From the IMG/VR virus record IMGVR_UViG_3300031658_000174, positions 1-21,070 of that record: a DNA stretch of 21,070 bases, one strand, 5' to 3'. This DNA comes from a virus. The notes under the pieces are model-generated. The model saw nothing but the letters and a program-made list of their open reading frames with translations, was not told the origin of the DNA and searched no databases. The position numbers and the translations under genes were made by a program. Shown here piece by piece: positions 1 to 8,265 of this stretch (its first letter is position 1; the number at the start of each line of letters is the position of its first letter).

Positions 1-716
1 ATCTTTCCCGCCATTTCTATATCCTCATCGCTAGAACTGTAAGTATCTACCATCTTTCTAATATCTTCCATTAACTGCTCAGTTATAGGAATCCTGTTAG
101 CTGATTGATTAAGTATAGTATCAGTTGCAATAACTTGCATCTCTCCTTTCTCAATTAGATCTGCTAACACCAGTGACATGGTACTGAAGACAAAAGAATC
201 AAAAGGTGCACTTTCATAATTCATGTTATGCTGGTAGAAATTCTCTTGACTTCTAGAGTCTAATATAACATCATTACCAGTTCTAGTGTGATAGTCCTGA
301 GTTAAAGGCCTGTGATCGTGGCAATAATATCCATTAGATAATTTAAACATCATTTTAGTCTGAGGGATATTAGCTGCATTATGATACTCTTCATAAAAAT
401 TAGTATGAGGGATAATAAAATCCGCTTTTTCATAATCATTAGTAACAGAAATCTTATGCTCCTTAAGGGAAGCTTTCAATCTATCAGTAGATACATTATG
501 CATAGGCAATACGAATGCTCGTTTAACTACCGTTAAATCCGCGGTAGTTTCAGTTGTTAAAAGATCTCTTACTTTATCATACTGAGCTACAGACTCAGAT
601 AGAAACATATCTTCTACTTGACTTGTTACAAATCCTACAGTAACCATGTCTACAAACCCTAAATCAGTAATTACTTGTTCAGGGTAATCTCCGGTATGTA
701 CATTTTTACTAGCCAT
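1..716 (-). CDS. Unidentified protein, C-terminus beyond window; last gene of the MoxR/VWA cassette seen here
   Basis: An open reading frame runs leftward from an ATG at 716-714 to the window edge, giving about 238 residues without a stop. It starts MASKNVHTGDYPEQ. The start overlaps the stop of the upstream MoxR-type ATPase gene in a TAATG arrangement, so the two are probably translationally coupled. I do not recognise a family. The visible part is soluble, with no signal peptide or membrane segment, mixed charge, and several His and Tyr residues around residues 100-170. Because MoxR ATPases usually remodel a specific client together with a VWA partner, this protein could be that client or an adaptor; this is inference from position only. 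The 3' end is missing, so length and C-terminal domains are unknown. Confidence 0.75.
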   Translation of the reverse strand, partial: MASKNVHTGDYPEQVITDLGFVDMVTVGFVTSQVEDMFLSESVAQYDKVRDLLTTETTADLTVVKRAFVLPMHNVSTDRLKASLKEHKISVTNDYEKADFIIPHTNFYEEYHNAANIPQTKMMFKLSNGYYCHDHRPLTQDYHTRTGNDVILDSRSQENFYQHNMNYESAPFDSFVFSTMSLVLADLIEKGEMQVIATDTILNQSANRIPITEQLMEDIRKMVDTYSSSDEDIEMAGK

Positions 717-1891
717 TACTTCACAGTCATTTTAATGATAGCTGGATTCATCATCATTTTGTTAAATTTAGCTTTATTACCATTAAATATAGTTCTAACT
801 ACTAAGTATTTTAAATCATCAGTTAAATAGTCTAAAGTGCACAGCTTAATCAGTCGATCTTGCACTTTTTGAGTTACGGTGTCCGTTTTGGAGAAAGCAA
901 CAGCAAAATTGGCTACTCTTGTAGCTAAAAGGCTTGCTATGTCCGCTCTGTACTCGTCGTCTTTACCAATACATTCTCTTAATTCGAGTAATACTTCGTC
1001 AGGACCTGTCACTAACTCACGTGGAGTTACCAACTTATCAAGCTTGTTATTAATGAACGTAGTGAACATAGAAGCGAACTCATTACCCACTGAACCTTCT
1101 CCAATCATCTGCACTAAAGGCAATTGATCTTCAAACTTAGGTATACTTGATATACTATTAAAGAACGTCGATATAGATCTGGCATTAGTTTCTTGAGTCA
1201 CTAATTCAGGGTGCATTAATAAGAAGTTGATACATCTAGTATCCATTCCACTCTCTTCAGCCCAACGTGCCCATACATTTATATCGAACTTTAAGTTAGC
1301 TGATATGTATCTGGTCTTCTGTGCTGAATCCACACTATTAACCATATAATCCCCATTATCAGGATTAGCAGTTAATATAATATGCCAATCTTTAGGAAGG
1401 GACCATGAGATGTAAGTTTGTCTATCTACTAACTCCATACATGCTTGAATAAATCTAGTATCAGCTCTATTCCAGTCATCAAGTAATAATACACCGCCGG
1501 CTTTCTTATCTGCAATCCATTCCGGGGCACTATAACTCATTCTACTCTTACCTGTTGTTTGGAAGCCAAGTTTATGTTGCGCATCTACTGCAACCTCATC
1601 TATCCATTTACCTATTTTCTTTCCATCTTTCTCAGTCCACATTTGGAACTGTTTAATAGGAAATCCAACTAAGTCACCTAATTCTTCGATCTGTGCTAAG
1701 TTTAACTTAACAAAGTCTAAGCCGTGGCGCGCTGTCATGTCCATGATACTGGTTGTTTTCCCAATACCTGATTCACCTACTACTTCAATTGCTACAGGTT
1801 TTTTCCCCTGTGATTGTAAGTGTCGATTGTTTGTTATGATGTGATCTACAAAACCTTGTAGTTCATCAATGTTTAAATTTACTTCATTCAT
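716..1891 (-). CDS. MoxR-type AAA+ ATPase
   Basis: A 391-aa AAA+ ATPase. Walker A is GESGIGKT (residues 39-46), Walker B is LLLDD (about 135-139), and sensor 1 lies in LTANPDNGDY (about 173-182). The N-terminal half is the nucleotide-binding core; the C-terminal part (about 220-391) is a helical region without recognisable motifs. MoxR-family ATPases act as chaperone-like remodelling enzymes and are typically encoded beside VWA-domain proteins that deliver substrates or metal-dependent contacts. That pairing is present here: the upstream gene (1916-3088) carries HExxH and VWA motifs. The AT-rich gap between the two genes is only 24 bases. The exact substrate cannot be read from sequence. A role in maturation of a phage or host protein complex is inference; a replication-related AAA+ is less likely given the VWA neighbour. 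Confidence 0.85.
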   Translation of the reverse strand: MNEVNLNIDELQGFVDHIITNNRHLQSQGKKPVAIEVVGESGIGKTTSIMDMTARHGLDFVKLNLAQIEELGDLVGFPIKQFQMWTEKDGKKIGKWIDEVAVDAQHKLGFQTTGKSRMSYSAPEWIADKKAGGVLLLDDWNRADTRFIQACMELVDRQTYISWSLPKDWHIILTANPDNGDYMVNSVDSAQKTRYISANLKFDINVWARWAEESGMDTRCINFLLMHPELVTQETNARSISTFFNSISSIPKFEDQLPLVQMIGEGSVGNEFASMFTTFINNKLDKLVTPRELVTGPDEVLLELRECIGKDDEYRADIASLLATRVANFAVAFSKTDTVTQKVQDRLIKLCTLDYLTDDLKYLVVRTIFNGNKAKFNKMMMNPAIIKMTVK

Positions 1892-1915
1892 AATTTTTTG
1901 TTTAATTGATTTGAT

Positions 1916-3088
1916 TTAATTTAATTGAATTTTCATACCGGTGAGGTCCTCATTGATACGACACCTAGTACTATGTACCCATAAAGCATTCTTTGGGCAG
2001 TTATCTGGATTTGGTGCTTCTCCATCTGTTAGACATATAAACCCTGAGTATTTATTATTAGGGTCATTGTAATGGTCTACCACCGGTTGGAAATCTGTAC
2101 CGCCTCTACCTTTAATTTCCCAACTTTTCTTAGGATTAAAAAGAGACACATCTGTTACCGTTGTGTCAAATTGCGCTACAGTGATTGTGTTACCAGTTTT
2201 ATGCATATGACATATCTCATGCATGAATTCTACTAACTCCTCGCTGCTTACGGACCCTGAAGTGTCAACACCTACGAGCACGTGATTCTTGTGTTTGATC
2301 TTTAGGCCCGGATTACCAGAGTAACGTTTGTTGTTCTTTCTTCGAAGCTTCTTAGTATAGACTGTAGAAGAGTTGTTAATAAACCTTTTAAGATAGGCCT
2401 TCCAATTGAACTTAGGAGGCTCTATAGTAAAGAGTCTTTCAATAATCTCAGCTAGCTCACCAGGTATGTTACCACATTTCTTTTGTATCTCTTTTGCGGT
2501 TTCCTTCATTTGATGTTCATACTGTTTCTGTACTAACTTCTTCTCTGCTTCAGGTAAATCACTAATTTCTTCCCATTCTTTATGGTCATACTGACTGTTA
2601 CCGTCCATATCTCCTAGAAGTTTCTGTAGTGCCTCATTCTCTGAATCACCATTTTGATCACAAGTATCATTAAGCAGATCGTAATATACTTTAGTACCAG
2701 CTTTCTCTGGTAAATATACTCCAGGAAATGAATCTAACTTCAATCCGCCATCTGGCAACATTCTAGCATCAATATATTGGTTGATTTCTATATCCGCCGC
2801 AATATTAAATAGCTTTTTGTTAGAGTATCTGTCTGACAATATAATATGTCCAAAAGCTATATGTAACAGCTCATGTTTTAGTAGACCTTGTTGATGTTCT
2901 TCACTAAGGTCCATAAAGAAGTCTGGGTTAATTACTAACCTCATACCTATGCCGTGTTTTCCTACACCTGCGGTAGCACAACTCATAGTAAATTGCTTTT
3001 GCAATCCTATAAGAAATATACCGTAGAAAGGCTCTGAAAATATCAACGTTTTTGATATTCTAGAGAGTTGTTCTTGGTTTGTTCTCAT
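1916..3088 (-). CDS. Putative metallopeptidase-like (HExxH) protein with C-terminal VWA domain
   Basis: A 390-aa two-domain protein of the DUF2201/VWA-like type. The N-terminal half has KHELLHIAFGH (about 71-81), i.e. HExxH with a further GH, followed by AADIEIN (about 97-103), which fits a zincin-like metal site. The middle (about 140-235) is charged and helical. The C-terminal domain is VWA-like, with the MIDAS motif DTSGS at about 275-279, Thr in GRGGTDF (about 327-333) and Asp in LTDGE (about 353-357), so all three metal-adhesion loops look intact. Such proteins are usually partners of MoxR ATPases, and the next gene encodes one. Its start codon overlaps the stop of the upstream zinc-ribbon gene (ATGA). 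Whether the HExxH site is proteolytic or structural is unknown. Confidence 0.85.
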   Translation of the reverse strand: MRTNQEQLSRISKTLIFSEPFYGIFLIGLQKQFTMSCATAGVGKHGIGMRLVINPDFFMDLSEEHQQGLLKHELLHIAFGHIILSDRYSNKKLFNIAADIEINQYIDARMLPDGGLKLDSFPGVYLPEKAGTKVYYDLLNDTCDQNGDSENEALQKLLGDMDGNSQYDHKEWEEISDLPEAEKKLVQKQYEHQMKETAKEIQKKCGNIPGELAEIIERLFTIEPPKFNWKAYLKRFINNSSTVYTKKLRRKNNKRYSGNPGLKIKHKNHVLVGVDTSGSVSSEELVEFMHEICHMHKTGNTITVAQFDTTVTDVSLFNPKKSWEIKGRGGTDFQPVVDHYNDPNNKYSGFICLTDGEAPNPDNCPKNALWVHSTRCRINEDLTGMKIQLN

Positions 3089-3345
3089 TTTTCGTCTCTT
3101 TCTGCGTCTGCTTTATCTTCTGCAGCGCGATCTTTCATTTGATCATGGAATTCATAATCTTTCACAGGGTTTTCAAAGAACTCATCACAGTCTTCACATA
3201 TAAAGCCTTCTTCAGGCTCTGCATGATCTAAACAGTCTTTGTTTTGGCATATTCCATTTTCTATAGGTGCGCCACAGCAATAGCTGTCCCCGTCATCATT
3301 ATCTGTGTATTCTGCCCCACAGCATGGGCTTACTAATTCTGACAT
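3085..3345 (-). CDS. Small acidic zinc-ribbon protein
   Basis: An 86-aa, strongly acidic protein with nine cysteines. Visible pairs are CC (8-9), CC near residue 23, CxxxxC (about 33-38) and CEDC (about 50-53), consistent with one or two zinc-binding knuckles. The C-terminal 30 residues are charged (Asp, Glu, Lys) and probably helical. It is the first gene after the terminator hairpin at 3371-3395 and overlaps the start of the VWA gene by ATGA, so it belongs to the MoxR/VWA cassette. It could be an adaptor or substrate-recognition protein; this rests on gene context only. No enzyme family is recognised. Confidence 0.8.
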   Translation of the reverse strand: MSELVSPCCGAEYTDNDDGDSYCCGAPIENGICQNKDCLDHAEPEEGFICEDCDEFFENPVKDYEFHDQMKDRAAEDKADAERDEK

Positions 3346-3370
3346 AGTTTAATTTTAATTGGTTAATAAA

Positions 3371-3395
3371 AAAGAGCCCGTTTATAGGGCTCTTT
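3371..3395 (-). terminator. Intrinsic terminator below the endonuclease gene
   Basis: A perfect 9-bp inverted repeat, AAAGAGCCC / GGGCTCTTT, encloses a 7-base loop. Read leftward, the stem is followed directly by TTTATTAA, giving an uninterrupted run of six T. It lies between the endonuclease gene (ends 3461) and the zinc-ribbon gene (starts 3345). It also has A/T runs on the other side and could work in both directions. It should separate the replication genes from the MoxR/VWA cassette. Confidence 0.8.
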
Positions 3396-3460
3396 ATAAT
3401 ATAAAAGGAAGAAGGGCTTCTAAACAATAACATCTAGAATGGGTATGTTACGCCTTCGAC

Positions 3461-3901
3461 CTATAATTGTTTGATAAGTTCTACTACCTCATCTACTTGC
3501 TTCTGATTTCGAGGCATAAATAGTACATAAGTCTTATTGTTATCTTTCAGGTGCTTTTTAAATAGTTTCCATCTTAATGGGAAAGATTCATTAGCGTACC
3601 CTTTAGTCTCAATAATCCATTTACCTCTAGGATCTACAAAATCAGGAGTATAAGTAATGGGCCTAATTTTACTACCCTTATTATACAATTTCTTTGCTGT
3701 TCCCTCATAGCATGCTTGAGGATATAATAGTGCATCAAAGATGGTAAAAGTGTGCTCTTCATATTCTACTGGTATATCTGCCTTTTCAAGCTTTTTATAA
3801 CAATAGAGTTCTAAGTTAGATTGAAAATTATGCCCGTCATAAGTTGACTTCTTTGCATTCCTAACTTTACTTCTACTTGGTTTATTTGGTCTCCAGGTCA
3901 T
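3461..3901 (-). CDS. PD-(D/E)XK endonuclease, T7 endonuclease I-like / DUF1064-like
   Basis: A 146-aa protein. A basic N-terminus (MTWRPNKPSRSKVRNAKK) is followed by FQSNLELYCYKKL (Glu31), ITYTPDFV (Asp87) and WIIETKGY (Glu98 and Lys100). The E...D...ExK order matches the nuclease core of phage resolvase-like enzymes such as T7 endonuclease I, which cut branched DNA. The length is typical for this family. Its start overlaps the 3' end of the phosphoesterase gene by 20 bases. Likely role: resolving recombination or replication intermediates, or degrading host DNA. The family is moderately certain because the fold is shared by several phage nucleases, including homing-type and restriction-like enzymes. 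Confidence 0.8.
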   Translation of the reverse strand: MTWRPNKPSRSKVRNAKKSTYDGHNFQSNLELYCYKKLEKADIPVEYEEHTFTIFDALLYPQACYEGTAKKLYNKGSKIRPITYTPDFVDPRGKWIIETKGYANESFPLRWKLFKKHLKDNNKTYVLFMPRNQKQVDEVVELIKQL

Positions 3902-5048
3902 AGCTCATAACATTAGTTTGAAGGTACCCTTCCAGTCCTCTATTCTTATTCCAGATAAATCCTTGCCCACATCTTAAGGTCCCTACATATCCTTGGGTTT
4001 TATGCCAAGCATCATTACCACATATCGATGGTATAAATCTAACTTTAGTTCCCATGTATTCATTAAGCATTTCTTTGTGCTTATGTCCACAATGTACTTC
4101 CCTAACTTTAGATCTACTCCACATCTCTGGCTGCTCAGTAGCAATCAATAATGGTAATTCTTGAGGCTTCTCTTTGTCTCCGTGAGTAAACATAATCATA
4201 TTGATCCCATATTCATAATACTTACGTGTGTCTAGACTGTTGTCTATATTCACATTCTTATTCTTATGATACATAGCATCTAATACCTCTCCCACATAAA
4301 ACATTCGTTCAAAGTCATGGTTACCTTGTACAACAATAACATCTACTGGAGCAAACTGCGCTAAGTAGTCAATTGCTTTCATAACTAAGTTCCAATAACC
4401 TCTAAAAGATTGCCTCCATTGCATACTATCATGCTGAGGTGTTCCTTTAGTAGTAGCTCTAGAAAATCCTTCTGAATTGAGGCCATCATTACCTACAGGC
4501 AATAGAAACCTTTCAATGTCTACTCCATCTGCTTTCCTGTGCAGGTCTACAATAGCTTTCATATACTGTTCTTCTATTGCATTTGGAGCATCCTCAGTGA
4601 ATTTACCATAGTGAATATCAGGTAAGGAGATTTCATAACAGATAGGATCTTTAGCCTTCTTATAGGCAATCTTGTTTACTTTGTGGGAATGAGTTTTAAT
4701 ATAGTTTAATAGTTCATCTTTAACTTGAGGCTGTTCATGCCACTGGTTATGAGTCACTATACTATATCTTTGCTCACCTTGAAAGTTCTGCCAAAATTTA
4801 ACAGATTTTACATCTGACATTGTTAGGCCATTATCTAAGAGGTGCTTGGAAAATGCTTGACTTTCACTTAAATCGTGTCCGTTATCATTGTTCATTCTTT
4901 CCTGTACCCACTCTTCAGAGGTTACAAGCTTCTTACAGTCTTTGATGATTGCTATATCAACGTCCCATTTATCAGCTAGCCATTGAGATCCTTTCTTTAG
5001 GAACCCTTTCTTTATTCGTAGCTTTTCAATAATTTCATCTCTGGTCAT
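3882..5048 (-). CDS. Calcineurin-like metallophosphoesterase (SbcD/Mre11-type fold)
   Basis: A 388-aa protein. The metallophosphoesterase motifs appear in the expected order: PDIHYG (Asp144, His146), GNDGLNSEG (around 186-194), GNHDFE (242-247), THGD (His289) and GHKH (321-324). All metal ligands look present, so the enzyme should be a dimetal phosphodiesterase or nuclease. The first 90 residues precede the catalytic domain; residues 1-45 look like a small helix-turn-helix segment. The position between primase and the branched-DNA endonuclease suggests DNA end processing rather than nucleotide or protein dephosphorylation, but substrate choice is inference. No partner Rad50/SbcC-like ATPase is seen in the window. 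The start overlaps the primase gene by 14 bases. Confidence 0.85.
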   Translation of the reverse strand: MTRDEIIEKLRIKKGFLKKGSQWLADKWDVDIAIIKDCKKLVTSEEWVQERMNNDNGHDLSESQAFSKHLLDNGLTMSDVKSVKFWQNFQGEQRYSIVTHNQWHEQPQVKDELLNYIKTHSHKVNKIAYKKAKDPICYEISLPDIHYGKFTEDAPNAIEEQYMKAIVDLHRKADGVDIERFLLPVGNDGLNSEGFSRATTKGTPQHDSMQWRQSFRGYWNLVMKAIDYLAQFAPVDVIVVQGNHDFERMFYVGEVLDAMYHKNKNVNIDNSLDTRKYYEYGINMIMFTHGDKEKPQELPLLIATEQPEMWSRSKVREVHCGHKHKEMLNEYMGTKVRFIPSICGNDAWHKTQGYVGTLRCGQGFIWNKNRGLEGYLQTNVMSYDLETK

Positions 5049-6030
5049 TTATTATATTTTTAAGTTCATTAAAACTGCCTACCTTAGCCACCAAGTCAGA
5101 AGGGTCCTTAGCCTTGAGGATGTCAGGTATGCAGATATTTTTAAAACCATATAAATTACAGATTTTCTTAGCCATTGTTTGCCCAGGATTATCTGTCTTG
5201 TCAAAATCATTATCATATAAAATGTTTATTGTTTCGAATCTTTCTTTTAACTCACTTATTAAATCCTCATTAGGTATTTGCATCTCACTTTGCATAGCGA
5301 TGGCATTGTAGCCGGTTGCATGTAAACACATAACATCTTTGAGAGAAGAGGTAATGATAAGTCTCTCACCTTTAGTCGGGAGTTGGTCGTAGCCTTGTAC
5401 ATCAGTTTTTGTTGTATTGCTTAACCACTTATTTTTATCTTCGTAAGGAGAGTAAATTTTATATCGATTTTTAAATTTAAAGGCGTAACTAACTGAATTA
5501 CATGTGAATCTAGCGTCGTTAATCCAAAAATAACTTATTGGTTCTACTGCAAACATAGACAAAATGTGTTTAGTCACCAAGTATTTGGCCCAAAAAGTCG
5601 CATCCTCTTTATTCCAGGGCCGACGTTTCTTCCGAATAATTACTGCAGGTTTACTAAAAACAGGAGCATTTTGCTTAGATGCCATTAACCCCATTGTAAA
5701 TTGAATACCCTTTAAATTAGGACTAAGGTTTAATCCAAAATCATTATCTATAATTCTTAAAGATTCTACAAAAGAACATCCATATTTATACTTAACATAG
5801 CTGAAACAGTCAAAAGCATCTGCATTTCCAAAGTCCTTATATAATAGTCTTCCATTATAAGGTATGATAGAAACAGTAGGAGACTTATCTTGTCGTAAGT
5901 CACTTAAAAACTTTCTATTAAGCTCTTTAAAATTGGGGCAATAGTACCTAAAAATGTCATACTCAGTAATTTTACCGAGTATGACATCTTTTGATAAGGT
6001 ATCATTACTGCTTCTGCAGTCAATAGCCAT
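5035..6030 (-). CDS. DnaG-type DNA primase with Toprim domain
   Basis: A 331-aa primase-like protein. The N-terminal part (about 20-100) resembles the primase zinc-binding/CHC2 region (RQDKSPTVSI, then LYKDFGNADAFDCFSYVK), but the zinc-binding cysteine set is absent. The Toprim domain spans about 223-315: LIITSSLKDVMCL (224-236), LYDNDFDKTDNPG (271-283) and KAKDPSDLV (306-314). The metal-binding DxD is intact (Asp273, Asp275). In classical Toprim domains the first motif carries a conserved Glu (EG..D); here that place reads SSLKD, so the usual catalytic Glu is missing. It has no helicase domain; the DnaB-like helicase is encoded separately upstream. Role: RNA primer synthesis on the phage lagging strand, by family. 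Confidence 0.85.
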   Translation of the reverse strand: MAIDCRSSNDTLSKDVILGKITEYDIFRYYCPNFKELNRKFLSDLRQDKSPTVSIIPYNGRLLYKDFGNADAFDCFSYVKYKYGCSFVESLRIIDNDFGLNLSPNLKGIQFTMGLMASKQNAPVFSKPAVIIRKKRRPWNKEDATFWAKYLVTKHILSMFAVEPISYFWINDARFTCNSVSYAFKFKNRYKIYSPYEDKNKWLSNTTKTDVQGYDQLPTKGERLIITSSLKDVMCLHATGYNAIAMQSEMQIPNEDLISELKERFETINILYDNDFDKTDNPGQTMAKKICNLYGFKNICIPDILKAKDPSDLVAKVGSFNELKNIINDQR

Positions 6031-6812
6031 TAAAACGGAGAGTCTACCGTTTCTTTAGCACTAGTTTGAGGTGCATCTGGGAATTCCCAATCTTTATCAT
6101 CCTCAGTAGTATCTGGAGTTACCAGTGAAGCTGTAGGCTTATACGTTCCCCATACAAGGTCAGCATTAAAGTCTGCGTTAAAGCTACCAAATTCTTTATT
6201 TAATTCATTAACAAAGAAGTCTGTACGATTAACACTAGCTTTCCCAAAGTATTTAGAATAAACACTTTGATACTTACCATCTTTAACTCCTACTAAGACT
6301 TTGATCTCATTTTCTTTCAATCCTTCTATGTAACTTCTAAGCTCTGTAACATTACCTGCTGCGATGTCTTGCATAGTGTCTAACGTTACCTCTCCTCCTT
6401 TAAGTACATTTGCCCAAGCAGTCATAAATTTAATAAGAGTCTCTTCTCCTATCATACATTTATGTTGACCATCAGCTTTAAACCAATCATATGTAGGTTC
6501 AGCATCGGACCAACAGCTTGTACCAAATTTATTTATCCATTGGTATTTACCTGTCTTAGATGTTCTAGGCTCAGGAGCCATTAAGATCTCTGCTTTAACT
6601 TTTGCATCCTCATTTCCTATCCAGAATACTATCTTGTTATAAGCTTGACCACTGAACTCTACTTTATAGTTAGGTTCTGTCTTAGCATTAATCTCCATAG
6701 CGTTTAACTCTGCTAGTGTAGGATTAACTGCTATTACTTTCATGTTTGTGATTCCAGACCATAATTCTGCGCCTGCGTCTACTACGTCGTTTGCATTACT
6801 TTGTATTGCCAT
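6030..6812 (-). CDS. Probable single-stranded DNA-binding protein
   Basis: A 260-aa protein with a beta-rich, moderately charged body, including a segment with Trp, Lys and Cys at about 75-115. The last 40 residues are a disordered acidic tail ending ETVDSPF. An acidic tail closing in an acidic residue followed by PF is the hallmark of bacterial and phage SSBs, where the tip recruits replication proteins. It sits directly before the primase gene and shares a TAATG-type overlap with it. I do not see a textbook OB-fold signature, so the assignment rests on tail, size and context. An alternative is another replisome scaffold protein. Confidence 0.6.
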   Translation of the reverse strand: MAIQSNANDVVDAGAELWSGITNMKVIAVNPTLAELNAMEINAKTEPNYKVEFSGQAYNKIVFWIGNEDAKVKAEILMAPEPRTSKTGKYQWINKFGTSCWSDAEPTYDWFKADGQHKCMIGEETLIKFMTAWANVLKGGEVTLDTMQDIAAGNVTELRSYIEGLKENEIKVLVGVKDGKYQSVYSKYFGKASVNRTDFFVNELNKEFGSFNADFNADLVWGTYKPTASLVTPDTTEDDKDWEFPDAPQTSAKETVDSPF

Positions 6813-6835
6813 TTTTTTACTGTTTTATTTATTAA

Positions 6836-7366
6836 TTATAAGTTAAATGTGTTGCTACTATCTTCTTCTACGTCTTCTATCTCCATCTCTTGTTCTTCTA
6901 CTAATTCTAAAGTATCTTCCAAAGTAGGTGGTTGATGATAATCCCCTTCACTGCCCAGGTCTTCAAAATCATCAAATTCAGTAGCACCCAGTACATCAGT
7001 AATAGCTTCTTGCGTTTCTTGCATTTGCTCTTTTACCTCTGTAACTGTTTCAGTAACCTCATCGATAGCTTGTTCTAGAGTTACTTGCGCAGGGTTTACC
7101 TCCTCAATAATCTCTTTAACAGCATCTGTAGATACATCATCTACAAAGCTAAAAGATAAAGTTCTTCTTCTAGCAGGCCTCTTACCTTTAAGAAGAGGAT
7201 GCTTGAACATCTCATCTACTTCCCAGGGTTTGATACTGTATTTAATAGACATCTCTGCCTTATTAATACCATTCTTTAGATCCTCAGTGATCATAGAGAT
7301 GGTAATCTCTGCTGGCGTTTCTTGTTTTACAACCTTGCCGTTAGTTGGTACGTTTCCTTCAATCAT
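6836..7366 (-). CDS. Acidic protein of unknown function
   Basis: A 176-aa protein not assigned to a family. Residues about 22-75 contain a predicted helix-turn-helix-like stretch followed by a basic patch (KGKRPARRR). From about 85 on it is very acidic and probably helical or coiled, with repeated Glu/Thr/Val patterns (about 95-125) and a Glu/Asp-rich tail. Basic head plus acidic tail suggests a DNA- or protein-binding accessory factor. It lies between the Sak4-like ATPase and the SSB-like gene, so a recombination-mediator or scaffold role is possible, but only by context. Confidence 0.8.
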   Translation of the reverse strand: MIEGNVPTNGKVVKQETPAEITISMITEDLKNGINKAEMSIKYSIKPWEVDEMFKHPLLKGKRPARRRTLSFSFVDDVSTDAVKEIIEEVNPAQVTLEQAIDEVTETVTEVKEQMQETQEAITDVLGATEFDDFEDLGSEGDYHQPPTLEDTLELVEEQEMEIEDVEEDSSNTFNL

Positions 7367-7372
7367 GTTTAA

Positions 7373-8071
7373 TTAGTCTATAAATATTGATGACCATTTC
7401 ATAGGCATGGTCTGCCCCTTTAAGTGTGCGCATCTTGTCCCTGCTATTGTATCTTCAAGAGAGTCAAATGAGACCATAGTTTCATCCCCTTCTCTGTAGA
7501 TATACCCTATAGCATCTGAATTAGCGCACGTAATCTGTTTGATCTTTCCGGTTAAATCAAGGTCCTTAACAGCAACCTCTTTTCCTTTCTTCTCAAGCAT
7601 CTTATCCTTGAGGTGTCCAACTAAGATGATATGATCCGCTAGCATGTTCATTCTATCTATCCATTTTTTGTAGGCCATTCTTAAATATAAGTAGCCGGCG
7701 CCATTAGGCAAGGATAGGATTGACATACCAGGGTTCTTTTTCTCAAAGTTTACACCCATAGGAGTCTTCATATAAATCTGCTTACCTTCATCTTCACACC
7801 ATTCCTCTAGCTTCGAGATAGTGTCAATGGCAACATACTTATATGGTTTTCCCTGTTTAATTATTTCCCTTCCTACATCTGCAAGCTCTTTTAAGTTGTT
7901 TACTTTAACCTTCAAAGCATCCACCATATCTGAACCTGATTCCAGGTCTATAATTAAACAGTTTTCTAATTGTGTTAATACGGTAGTCTTCCCTATTTTA
8001 GGGGCCCCATATATTATCATGTTCTTTGGCGATTTACGGCTCGCTTTTATTTTTTCCGTTGGTAAATTCAT
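7373..8071 (-). CDS. Sak4-like RecA-fold ATPase (AAA_24 type), putative recombinase
   Basis: A 232-aa P-loop ATPase. Walker A is GAPKIGKT (22-29), followed by CLIIDLESGSD (38-48). Walker B is YVAIDT (79-84), and ILVGHLKDK (about 147-156) is the segment expected for the RecA-like core. The length and the GAPKIGKT form of the P-loop match phage Sak4/AAA_24 proteins, which promote single-strand annealing together with a phage SSB. An SSB-like gene lies two genes downstream, which fits a Sak4-SSB pair. Its start overlaps the stop of the 65-aa gene by ATGA. Confidence 0.8.
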   Translation of the reverse strand: MNLPTEKIKASRKSPKNMIIYGAPKIGKTTVLTQLENCLIIDLESGSDMVDALKVKVNNLKELADVGREIIKQGKPYKYVAIDTISKLEEWCEDEGKQIYMKTPMGVNFEKKNPGMSILSLPNGAGYLYLRMAYKKWIDRMNMLADHIILVGHLKDKMLEKKGKEVAVKDLDLTGKIKQITCANSDAIGYIYREGDETMVSFDSLEDTIAGTRCAHLKGQTMPMKWSSIFID

Positions 8072-8265
8072 AGTATTAAATCTTTTGTTTTTATTTTATG
8101 CGTCTTCATTAATTTACTTAACATTAGTTCTAGAGTAGCTTTTTTAGCTCTCGTAGGAGTTTTAAAGCTACATACACTTTCTACAGGTGTTAACACTTTC
8201 ATTGTTCTAATGGTGCGATTTAAATTATTACATATTTCAAGTGCTATTTTTGATGTTTTTTTCAT
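8068..8265 (-). CDS. Small basic protein of unknown function
   Basis: A 65-aa, Lys/Arg/Thr-rich protein. It is linked by short overlaps on both sides: its ATG shares bases with the DnaB stop (TAATG) and its stop with the Sak4-like start (ATGA). No motif is recognised. The close coupling between helicase and recombinase genes argues that it is a real gene and may be an accessory protein of either. Confidence 0.65.
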   Translation of the reverse strand: MKKTSKIALEICNNLNRTIRTMKVLTPVESVCSFKTPTRAKKATLELMLSKLMKTHKIKTKDLIL

